Of a DNA stretch of 64,000 bases, positions 44,605-55,900 are shown piece after piece. Every line of letters begins with the position of its first letter. The stretch's first letter is position 1. The notes beneath the pieces were generated by a model. That model ran no database searches. It saw only the letters and a program-made list of their open reading frames with translations, and was not told the origin of the DNA. The stretch lies in the NCBI GenBank assembly GCA_963969345.1, contig OZ017767.1, positions 1,488,001 through 1,552,000 of the forward strand, in the 5' to 3' direction. Position numbers and translations under genes: made by a program. This stretch comes from Turbatrix aceti. Taxonomy: Eukaryota > Nematoda > Chromadorea > Rhabditida > Panagrolaimidae.

Positions 44605-46286
44605 AAATTGTTAGTAAATAAATAAACACGATTGACAAGTGCCGCGAAAAGTCAAGACAAGACAGAAAAGTTGTTCTTCTACCGCCGGAGAGTGTGAAAG
44701 GGGTGAAAATTACCAGAGTACCAGAGTTGGTGGTTGTTGAGCGTGAACAAGGCGGAGAAAAACGGTGTCAATTGTCTGGGGAGGTACAAAAGTTCATAAA
44801 GAAGAAATTGTTGGTAGCTTTTATAACTAAGACTAAAGACAGACGAGCGTTAACACAGTTGACAAACTACAATTGTCAAATTGAACACTAGCTCATTGTC
44901 GCCTGGTGCGACAGGTAAAATACGCGTACCTTGGTGTTGGCATGCCCACAAACAATGCAATGCCACATTTCGCCCTTGACGCCGCAGGTACCGTTTGTCA
45001 CTACAGGTAAATAAATAAATATCTACAAAAACATACATTTTGTAAATTTCGTGCCGCGTACAAAGAACACGTTCATACAGAAAAAAATATTTATTTATTT
45101 ATTGTAGCAATAAATACAAAAAACATGTGTACACTCTGCGCGTCACGTCAAGTTCATCCACAATTTGTATCGTATCTGGAACGCTGAAAAGTCCATACAA
45201 AAAACCAGCACAGAAAACGAAAAATTAATCAAAACGCTCAAAAAACAGCTACAAAAGAGTTATCGCACTTTTTTTCCTACGTTCCGAATACAAAAGTCGT
45301 TTTCAAAAATGAAAAAAAAGCTTCTCAGAAATGATACAAAAGTAAAAAACCAATACTAAACAATAAAAAAAATTTTCCGGGACAATCCAGGCTTGTGTGA
45401 ACAAAAAATATTCCTTTTGCACCGGCCTTGAATTACCTATTTTGACGTGTATTTTTTCATGCACAAAAATAGTAAATAATCAAGCTGACGTCAATTTTTA
45501 CAAATTTTTTACCCAATTTTTTTTGTATACGGTAACTGTGAGCGGAACTGCGGTAAACAAGAATAAATGCCAACGCACATGACGAAAATCAAATAAAAAT
45601 GATCTGGGAAATGCAATTATGATTTGACCGAAAACTCTGTGTCACGTTTTCAACATTTATGTGTTTTCTGTTATCAAATTCAGACAACACGGAACCAAAG
45701 TTTGCCAACACTGTCAACGACCAATATGCACTTTATTTACTTCAGTTTCCCATGTATATGGTACATGCGTAATCGGGCAACTGCTATTATTGTACGCATG
45801 TATTTATGAACATTTTCAATTTTCAAGTCCTGAGAACTCCTTTTATAAGAACTTTCCTATTTGTCTGTCTGATTCATTATAATTGTCTTTATGATCATTG
45901 CACGCTGTGTTGGTTGTTCATGAACAAAATGTGCTCTTAAGCAGGTTTAAATCCAGTTCAATTACAAAAAAACAACAGGAAAAGTAAAAGAAACACTCAA
46001 AAACGAGAAAAAAAAGATTCAAGACACAAAAGTTTTATAAAAGTTCTGCGTGCGCATTTCGCGTCAAGAGTATTAACAGTAGAAAACGAGGAGAAGGATG
46101 CAACGACGATAACGATAACGATAACGATACCTATGGTTCCTATAGGAATGACAGAGACGTCGTTTTGAGCTGCGTTCTCTTGTATTCTTCAATTACAATT
46201 TTTTTACTTGGTTTCTGGATACTGCGCGTTCATGTTCATATTTTTTTGACTCCTAACAGTGTCTTTTTTAGGTATTCTTTGATCAA
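44605..46286. other. Intergenic, no gene seen
   Basis: AT-rich with short frames lacking any domain. A short GATAAC tandem repeat lies at 46107-46128. The region ends with a TTTTTTTAG acceptor at about 46271, 16 bp before the start of the zinc-finger gene; it may be a trans-splice site. Confidence 0.4.
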
Positions 46287-47241
46287 ATGTCTCGAATGAC
46301 TGGAATGCCGTCTACCACGACCGTGGGCCCCCGACGTCGAGGACGCCCGCCCCGTCGGCCGCACAAATGTCTGAAATGTGACGAGGCTTTCGCTCAGGTA
46401 AGCTGGCCGGGATGGGTTACCGGGGTTGATTTGCTTTTTTTTACAGGAAACCGAGCTGATCGAACACATGGAGACGCACGTCGAGTATCCGTGCCGAATT
46501 TGCAACAAAACCTTCCGAAGAAAGTCGAACCGCACGGTTCACCTTCGACGATATCACTGTTCCTCGTAAGTGACTTTTTTTAGGTTTTTATGTGCCATTT
46601 TTGTTGTTTTTTCAGCCCGCAGCATTCGGTTGCGCCAAATCCTTACCCTCATTTGTGGAATGATTACCACTCTCCACCGTTTTCGGCACGCAATCGGAGC
46701 CCGTCCATGGCACCTTCTGGGTAGGTTACTTTTTTAGCCTTTTTCATACTTTTTTTGTCGTTTTTATTTAGCATTCAACACTCGGTCCCGCCAAATCATC
46801 TTTCTTGGTACGGAGAATACCAGCCCTCACCGTTTCCGGCGGGCGGTCGGAGCCCCTCGATGGCATCTGTTGGGTAGGTGACTTTTTTAGGCTTTTGCAT
46901 GGTTTTTTTGTCGTTTTTATTTCAGCACGCATCACTCGGTCCCTCCAAATCCCCCGGTGTTGCACGATCCTCCTCAGTTTCCGCCGCGCGGTCGAAGCCC
47001 CTCGATGGCACCTACTCCTGCTGCCCGCAATCAGACGCCTTTTGCGGTGCAGGATGTCGTCAGATCGTTCGCCGATGGCGACTTGAGCCACTTCGATGGA
47101 ATGACGCTCAACAACTGCACAATACACAGCATCAATTTTTCGGTGACTAATCTTCAGCGATCGGATGTCTCCAAAGAATCGACGGTCTCTGCCCAGCGTG
47201 TCAACACCGAGACGCAACCTGTGGACCAACTCCAAAGTTGA
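46287..47241 (+). CDS. Two-finger C2H2 protein with repeated exon
   Basis: Five exons: 46287-46397, 46447-46565, 46616-46720, 46772-46873 and 46926-47241, total 250 residues. An AT-hook-like basic stretch (RRRGRPPRRP) is followed by two C2H2 fingers: CLKC...HMETH (split by intron 1) and CRIC...HLRRYH. Exons 3, 4 and the start of 5 each encode a similar ~34-residue unit, beginning HSV(A/P)PN and ending RSPSMA. All three begin in the same phase and are separated by similar ~50-bp introns, so the exon was duplicated in tandem. The C-terminal ~70 residues are unique. Likely a nuclear DNA-binding protein (family inference). Confidence 0.82.
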
Positions 47242-47689
47242 GCCCAAGCAGTCGCAGGAGGACGACGTGCAGTTCATCGGAATATATCCTCGCTGAATTA
47301 TTCATCAGGTATTTTTTTAGAGTAATCAAAATGTTTTTTTTATTCCAAATTCCAAATAAATTTGTGTTACGTTATATTTCAAGATAAATTATGCTGAATC
47401 AAAGGTCTTTGAAAGCTGCATGAAAGAAAAAAAACTTTGAAATGCGAAAAAAACGGTTTTTATGGCAGAAGTGAAGTTTTTTGTTTGCATTCATTTTTCG
47501 CGTCGAGATCAGACCCATCGCATCAGATCAATTGCATCAGAGAAAAAAAGTCGCATGCACGCAACAAAAAACAGGCACATGCGTGCGTGTGCGTCTATCA
47601 TCAGAAATGGACACTGCGCGGCTTTTGACAAGAAAAACAAAAACGCGCTGCGTGTTTTTGTCATCAATTTCTGAGTTTTGTTTCGGGAA
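47242..47689. other. Short intergenic stretch between zinc-finger genes
   Basis: Contains AATAAA at about 47356, a probable poly(A) signal for the upstream gene, and then the 5' flank of the next. No gene. Confidence 0.45.
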
Positions 47690-49039
47690 ATGGACAAGGT
47701 CATAATCACCGCCGCCGATCGTACTTCCACCGCCCCGGAGGCCAACGGCGAAGACGGGAAGAACGCGTCGACCAACGGCATCACGCCTGCTCCGGGTCAT
47801 TCGTGCCAAAACTGTGGAAAGACTTTCGCCTTTCATAGCCGGGTTGGTTTACGCTCACTTTCGCGTTTGTTGCATCCGACGACTTTTTCAGCTCAAGACC
47901 CACTGCCAGCGAGCCCACCGTACCACTCCACAGTACGCATGCGAGCTCTGTCAAGCCGTCTTTCCCGTCAAACGCCAGCTCGCCACTCACCTGCACACCC
48001 ACCGGGAAGGTCAGCCATACAGGTGCGATGTCTGCGGTATGGACTTTGGAACGCGCGAGTACCTGAGAAAGCACAGCGCGTGCCATACAGGACAGCGCCC
48101 GCACGCGTGCCAGATCTGCGGCAGGGCTTTTTTTCACGTAGGCTGAATTTCATGAATTTAGGTATAATTTACGGTAGATTTTTTTGCAGAAAGGTCACCT
48201 CAAACAACACATGATGATCCACAGTGGCGCCCGTCCGCATCGCTGCACTGAATGCGAAAAGTCATTCGTCTTCAAGTTTGATCTCAACCGGCATCTGAAA
48301 CTTCACAGTGAACGCGAAAGCAGTGATGTTGCAGTTGGGTACGTGACTTTTTTTGATGAAAAATATCGTAATAAATTTTGGAAAAAACTACATTTTTTCC
48401 AACAAAACACCGTATTTTACATTTTTTTTCAGTTGTCAGAAAATTTCGTGCCAGGAATCCAATCAGTTTTTTTATGAAAAATATTTGTCGTAAATTTTCC
48501 ATAAAACATTTTTTTCTTTTTTTTTTCAGTGCGCAGGAACTTTCGTGCCAGGAAACGCCCCCTGCTGCTCCACTTTCTGGTCATGAATCCAGTGCCTCTC
48601 CGGAGCAGGAAACGATCCCAACTGTCAACCCGGGCGATCAGATGATTTTTTCTCCTTCTCAAGCTGCTGTGAACCCAAACACGGCAATCCCAATCCTCTC
48701 TCCACAGCAGCAGTCGCTTCTGCTCTTGATTGCAGCCCAGGGGATGTTGCAGCAGCAACCGCAGTTCGCCAACCCCAGGTACCGACGAACTTCACCTTGA
48801 TGCAGTTTTACTTTTTTTTTCCTTTTTTTAGCAACCAAGAAATTTCTTCTGATCCCCATCCCTTAGTTTTCCCAAAAACCTGCAACCACGGTGACAACTG
48901 CGACTCCTGCCGCGATTCTTTTTCCGATCTCAAGAAGCAGCTGGAACGGTCGAAGCACGAGGCTCAACTGTACCTTGCTACGATCCAAAACTTGGGACAA
49001 CTTTTGATGGCGAAGCAACACGCGACCTTTCCTCTGTGA
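47690..49039 (+). CDS. Five-finger C2H2 zinc-finger protein
   Basis: Exons 47690-47842, 47892-48137, 48190-48338, 48530-48778 and 48832-49039, total 334 residues. After a ~35-residue N-terminus come five C2H2 fingers: CQNC...HCQRAH, CELC...HLHTH, CDVC...HSACH, CQIC...HMMIH and CTEC...HLKLH. Linkers such as HTGQRPHAC and HSGARPHRC resemble the TGEKP consensus. A Ser/Pro/Gln-rich segment follows (SPQQQSLLLLIAAQGMLQQQ), then a CNHGDNCDSC motif and a short coiled coil. This build fits a sequence-specific transcription factor with a possible activation domain. Same strand as the two-finger gene 450 bp upstream. The first two finger halves are split by introns. Confidence 0.85.
48340..48560 (+). 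repeat. Partial intron/exon duplication in zinc-finger gene
   Basis: Intron 3 contains a second TTTTTTTTTCAG (ending 48432), followed by TTGTCAGAAAATTTCGTGCCAGGAA. This resembles the real exon 4 start (GCAGGAACTTTCGTGCCAGGAA). The preceding GATGAAAAATAT...GTAA sequence is duplicated too. The extra copy soon meets a stop, so it looks like a decayed exon start and a decoy acceptor. Confidence 0.6.
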
Positions 49040-49927
49040 ACTTGGTCAAATTTTCATAGGTTTTTCATGAAATTTTGTTAAATTTTTTTTATTTTGATAT
49101 AAGTTTAATAGATGTGATTTTTTACGAAGAATAAAATCAAGCAGATTATTGTGACAATTTTAATTTTTTTTCAATTTTTTTTCAAATTTTTTTAAATGTA
49201 TTTTTTTGATGTTCCATAATTCTTCCAGTTTCTGCCGACACAGTTATAAAAACTTTACAAAATATTTTCGGCAAGTAAATAATTACTTGCCGTTTTTGAT
49301 AACACTGCCGATGCTAGAAAAACTGATCAGTTTTTTTATCACTACTTTTTGGACCATTAATTTCTGATGTGTTTTACAGTTTTTTTTTGAAATTTTTGCT
49401 TCGGTGAATCCAATCAAAAGGGATTTTTATTGATTAAAAATAGGTCGAAATGACCATGCAGTTTATCCGGTCACCGCGCTCTTGGCACTGTTTCGTATGT
49501 AAACGGCATCTTTTGTTCGTTCGTTCCCCTTGCACTCGGTCAAAAAAATTTTTACAGTTTCCAAAAAAAGCCATAAGCAAAAAACTCATAAAATGTAAAA
49601 TACAGTTTATCTATATTTATTCACTATGCAAAAAAACCAAATAAATAAAAAAAGTCAAGTGTCGATGTGGTAAAAATAATATCTGATTTTTTTTATAGAC
49701 GACGTATTCGAGGAAGAAATAGTGCAAAAATATCGTAATCTTGTCGTTTGAATCTTCTTTTTTTAGTGGTCAACCGGTTTGTTTTTCATGGCCTTTGAAA
49801 TGGAAAGGGTGTCGGATAAACCAGGAGTATAAAAATAAGTTTTGGATGCGGAGGTAGTCGGCAGGTAGGGAACGTTGGAAGTGGTGGGGTGGGGGCTGCT
49901 CCGGCAGAGAGTTGATGACTGGGGGCT
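49040..49927. other. Intergenic, convergent gene ends
   Basis: Holds the 3' ends of the zinc-finger gene (AATAAAATCAAG at about 49130) and, from the other strand, of the PLC-beta gene. No separate gene. Confidence 0.4.
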
Positions 49928-52900
49928 TCAGACGATGCTTTCGGGCTTGGAAGCCAGCAGGGATTCTCGGTGGTTCATGTTTTCCTGCTCGATGGCCTAA
50001 AAAAAATTAAAATTAAATTCGCCAGTTTATTTGTTACTAAAATTTAAGAAATTTTCAACTTTTTTTTCAATATCAAAGGTATGGATTTAAACGTGCAGTT
50101 TTTCTAAAAACTAAAAATTCCAAACTTGCCTTTTCTTTTTCTTTTTCAAGCGACGCCATCTGTTCGGAGTGGCGTTTTGTGAGCTGTTCTTGATGAATTT
50201 CACTCCTAAAAAACCAATAACCTATTACAGTTTTTTTCAAATCCCCAACAAACTTCATGGAAAGCCGTTTTCTCTGTTCAAGGAAAAGTTTGACGTTGCG
50301 TTCTTTGGTTTCCTTGACTCGGCGCTCTTTTTCGGCACGACTCGTGATGGAGCGGTCGTGCTCGATCTGTTTCGTGTCCTCCATCGACCGACGCGTCTGA
50401 TTGAGATTTAGTTCGCGATTCTCAGCGTCAAAGTGGCTCTTGAGCGTGTCCATCTGTTTTTTCTGAGCGTCACTGAGCAGTTTTTTGAGGCATTCGTACT
50501 CGTCGCTGAGCTGCTGTTTTTTCAGTTCAAAGAGTTCGTCGGACTGTTTTCGCAGGAGTTTGGACCATTCATCTGTTTGATTTGAAACCAAAGACCGGAG
50601 CTAAAACACAATTAAATTTTTTATAGCAACAAAAATATTTACCTTGTGATTGTTGCAAACATCCGGGATCGTCGACTGAACAGGGTCGCTGGCCCTCGTG
50701 CTGAGACTCGAGTGCCGGCTTCCGCTGGTCACCGATCCGGCGCTGCTGTTGTTCTTCTTTTTTGACATCTTGTTAGAATCCAAAACGAGTTTGTCAACAT
50801 TCGACTGCTGCTGCTTCTGGATCGTGTCCCTGGCTTTCTGGTGCCGTTTGAGCATGTCATCCATCTCCTTTTTCGACTTTTTAACCAGTTTTTGGAATAC
50901 TTTTTCTTTTCTCAACTGTGCCGTTGTTATCGGATCGATGAACTAAAACGCATTCGATAATTGCACCACAGTTAAAAAAAGCGTGTCTGTGGACAAACAA
51001 GACAAGGACCAGACAACGAGGCATAGCTCAGGCGTACGACATTTACAGACCGGCAGTTAGCGTAAATGACTGCGATTACGGTTGTTAAAACACCTTGGTA
51101 CTGTATATTCGTACAAAGCAGGGGTGCCCCGGGTTTTTTGGTTGCCGTGGAAAAGAAAAAAAAGCGGTTTATAAGCAGAGGATGTGGTTGGTATTAGAGT
51201 TGATAGTGAAAAGGAAGATAGGAGTTAGGCCGATAGATGGAAGTGGAAAGATGGAAGCTTTTAACCGGGCTTAAGCAAAATTTAAACAAAATTAACGCGC
51301 TACAACTTACGACAATTTTTTTAATGCAACATTTTTTTGCAAATTTCAATTTTTCAAAAAACAAAGATGCTTACAAATTATACATCAAGAAATTATTTTT
51401 TTTGATTTGAAAATTATTACTAAATATTTGTCAGTCTCAATAGACAAATTAAAACTATGTCTACAACAAAAAATTTAAAAAAACATTAGAAAAGTACCAG
51501 TTTTTTTTGGAAATAAAAGTAGCATAATAAATTGCGTCAAAAAAGTTTTATCCTTTTAAATTTCCAAATGTTTGAATTTGCAAACTGGAATTCCATGATG
51601 GACCAGTTAATTAAAACTAAAACAAAAAATTAAATGACAAACTTATAGGCTTCAGCAGTTTATCGTGTTTTTAATTTTGTTTGCAAGAAATCTTGTTGGC
51701 CGTTCAGTTAAAAGCGTAGAAAAAAATTGCAATTCAAAAAGTTAACTGACAAATGAAATTTAAAATAAATAAAACACTGAAACAATACTATTCACAGAAC
51801 AGGTCCTCAGTTTAAAAAATTTCGTGCAAAACAACACAAAAAAGTACAGTAACAGGAAATAAGTCAACACAACATTTTCGAAAAAAAACACTCGCATACA
51901 TTCACAACTAACAATCACCGTACAACACCACACAATTACGGTAGACCACCCTAACAAGCTTGATATTCCACGCACCTGCAGGACGGCCTTATTTCCTCCG
52001 CCTGTGGACTCGTTCCCTGACCTGGCAGAGGCGGTGGGTGGTGGCTGCGGACTGTCGGCGCCCGTCGTCGATGAGAGTCGCCGCTTCCACTCTTTCTTCG
52101 TGTCCTCCGCATTTGTGGCTGCCGTGATCGAGTTTCTCCCCTTCGCGGCCCGGGCAGCCGCGTCGACCGCGTCCTGGTCTGCGGCCGCGGATGAGAGTTT
52201 GCTTTTCTTGAACGACGCTTTGAAGCCGGACCTCAGCGAGGCCGTGAACCGCGACGTCCTCTGCTAGACAGGAAAAAAGAAAAAATCATACAAAGATAAT
52301 CAAAAAAATTTTAATAGTTGTTCGTTTCAGTTAAAAAAATGATACTTCCATGAAAACTCATTCCAAAAAAAAACAAAAGTTGTGACCATCAAAAAATTTA
52401 AAACGGTGTGAAAAAAAATATAAATATGTAAATACGATTTTTGAAAACAGTAAAGACCAGAAAAAATGTAACAGTGGAGAAAAAAGAGCGAGGGATGGAA
52501 TGGATGACGTGACGGTGGAGGTGGTGAGGCAATGCCGACGCTACTACGTCGAAGATTTACGACAAAAGTTCTTCGTGGACACGGAGAAAGGGGGAACATG
52601 TGGGGTAAGAAACCTACCTTTAGTCGGTTTTCGACGGAGTCGACCGGAGGCTGCTTCGAGGCGGATGACGATTGGGAGGAGTCTTTTACGTCCGTGATCG
52701 GAGTCACCGATGATGTTGTTTTTCTAAAGATGAGAAAATACAGAAAAAATTTCTTTGTAGTCCAGATTTTGCAAATAAATAAATATACCCAAAATGTGAA
52801 AACAAATATGTATGTATGAATTTTATAGACTATATTTTGATTTTTAAACTCAGAGACAAAACACGCGACGTAGTATTTTTTAAACAAAAAAATTCAGTTT

Positions 52901-55900
52901 ATTTTAATTTTTACCCCAAAAATAACCTACTCAACCGAAACCGCTCCATTAGTCTTGGCCTTCAAGTCGTTACTTTTCTTCGCCGCGGCACCCGCAGCCG
53001 GTCCATTTGACCCGTCACCTGGTCCCCCGGACGGTCCACCACTGCCACCACCTGACGGAACTTCCACAATATCGGCATCGTCAACACCCATGTTATGCAG
53101 AGCCTCCTTTCTCTTCTCCTGAGCGCTCAGGTACGCTCTCGGATCAGCGAGGGCATCCACGAGTCCGCTGAGTTCGTCGGGGACGTAAGTCTTGAGCACC
53201 AGGTGGACAAAGAGCGTCGGAAGAGCCATGACGATGGACGATTCAGTGCGAAGTGAAATATGACGGTAGCCGGCCTGGAGGCCGTCCAACGGGAGAATCC
53301 TCTGGCCAAGTTGTTTGTTGTTCTCGTCGTAGACCGCGAATCTCAGGACAGCGAGTTCCGGGAGTACGACTTTTCGGAAGACAAAGGGTTCCTCGTTGTA
53401 GATGGGATTGAGGCCGTTGGCAGCCACGGTCTTGGTCCGGTGTTCCTTGCGGATCGTGTCCGTAGGCAGGCCGTACATCTCGACTTCGACGTACGTTCCG
53501 ATTTTTTTCTCGGACAAAAACTGGCCAGAAATCACCCGAACCGAGCAGTGCGCAGCAATGACACCGTCTACCGGGGACTCCGAAAATGGATCGAAGGATC
53601 GATCAGGGCGACGCATAAAATCCGGCTTGAGCAGGTAGCCGCACATTCCGTTGTAGTCAAACTTTCCCTGGTTCAGCTGCATGCAGACGTCTGGCGTTTG
53701 AAAGTTTAGCGATACCATTTGGCAACCCGTGTTCCAAAAAATCTGGAAAGATCCTCCTTGCACAGTTTATAAAAAATTGTTCCGATCCCTCACCTGAGGC
53801 AAGTAATTGCTAGAATCAACCCGTGCACCTTTGGGATAGATGCGACTCAGCTGTCGCTTGTTGTAGTTGACAAACTCCGGCGCAGACTGCTTGAGATAGC
53901 CGATACCCGTGGATTCCGAAAACGAAGACATGTGAAAGTGGAGGTTGTTGTCTTCGGCGATGGCAAAGCTCGCAAACTTGACCGGATGCGTGTAGTTGAC
54001 CAGCGACGAGAGGAGAGGGTGGATGTTGGTGGTTGCGCCAGTGTACGAGTACTCGGCAAAAATCCTCTCTTCTTCTTCTTTGGTGAGCCCCGGCTGAAAA
54101 TGCAACAATTAAATATGCCAGTTAAGCTCTGATTTTTTTAGGAAAAAGGAAAAAAAGGTACAGGTAAATAGTAAAAGCAGTTTTTTTAGAAGGAAAAAAG
54201 TTATATCGCAAACTGGTACAAAACAGTGGATGTTGGGGGGTCAATTAAAAAAAAAATATGTCAGTTAAAAATTTTCTAAACCCAATTTTTGCTGATTATT
54301 TTACCGTATTGACAAGAATGACAAAAAAAATATTGGTGCCGTGTTCAAAAACTTAGCATCAGTTAAAACTCTTTTCAAAAATTAAAGTCAAATTTCAAAA
54401 TTGCCTAATTTTATTGATTATTCCAAAACACTTTATATTTATTATTCAAAAATATAAAGTCAGTGAACCCCCAACATCGTTCATGGAAGTAAGGAAAAAT
54501 CAAGTCAAACCACAAACTGATTTCTACGATGTCAAAATTTACTAAATACAAAAAGCAACTTCACAACGACACATGAAAAATAGACGAAAAATGGAAAGTT
54601 GTAGTATGTAGTACACCGAAAGTTGCAGAGGTCAGTTTTACGTGGAACAACACAAACACAAAAAATAGCATTATTTTTACAGTTATTAGACATTGATCAA
54701 GCGTAATGCGAAAAAAAATGAAGCAGATAAGCAAAAATTAAGAAACGAAATTTTGTAAAATGTTAAAAGCGGAAAATAAGTAGGAAGCATGGTTTAAAAA
54801 TACTGCCGATTTGGAAAAAATAGTAAAATGCTATAAATGTTATTTTTTGTAGAAAATTTAGAAAAAAAACGATAAAATTCACTTCGATCAGTGTAAAAAA
54901 GGAAGACTGTGCAAAAAATTGGAATCGTGCTAACTAAGATTAAAAAAAATATCATTTTAAAAAATAGAAAAATAAAACCAGATTCAAAAAAATCAAATTT
55001 AAAAAAATGCATTCAACGAACAAAAAAAACAGAACAACAAATCAAAACAAAAAACGAAGGTAAAAACTATAACAAAGAATTCAGTTAAAAAAATAGTTTA
55101 ACAAAATTGTTCTAACAAATGTACAACTACGAGTTACGATATAAACCAACAACCTAAATATTTATCCACTACTTGGATGTGAATGAGATGGAAAAAGAAT
55201 TGTGCACAATGTTTCGATCAAAATCTTGCCTATCAGTTTTTTTGAGATCTGCTACAAAAATTCAGTGTAAAAAATTTAGTAATTAATAGAAATAATTATT
55301 GATTAAACGGCCCACAGTTTTTAAATTTTGTTTCAGAAAAAAAGTTGTGCTACAGATACTTCGCACTAAAATAATTGTTGTGAAATTTTTTTTTTGAACT
55401 CAAAAACTCATGAATTACTGCAGTTTTAAACCAAAATGTCAAAAATAAAAACAAAAACGATAAACACACATTTGCATATTCTCTTTCCATCCCTCAAAAA
55501 AACCTCACAACTAATAAAAAAATAATGAGTAAAAAAAATAAAAAAATAAAAATAAAAATTTGATAAAAATAAATGCCTTTTTGACTTTGAGTCGCGTCGA
55601 TGGCGCTCTCTTGGGCGTCGGAGTGGCGTCGAGGAGAGCGGACGAGATGGAGTGATCGGCAGACGACGTTGAAGGGCGCCGAAAGGATCTCTTGTCTCTC
55701 GAAATTCCCTCCGACGGCGCCGAACTGCCACCGGCCGAATTTGGTATGATGAGACAGTTTTCCGACGTGATGGATTCCGTGTCTCCACCGGCGGTGTTGG
55801 GCAGTTGCAGTTGGTCAGACTAGAGAAACCGAGGTTTTGTGAGAATTTTAACGCATAATGGTAGGAACAGACATGAGACAGTGTTAAAGATTGAGATTGT

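Noticed and set aside
50206..50228. A 23-bp apparent intron (GTAATAG...TTTTTTAG) in the PLC-beta tail
   Set aside because: Too short for splicing, and the frame reads through without a stop.
52927..52935. Stop codon after GAVSVE, suggesting PLC-beta ends before the coiled coil
   Set aside because: The TAG overlaps a donor (GA/GTAGGT). Splicing to 52723 keeps the frame and the coiled-coil tail follows, so it is an intron readthrough stop.
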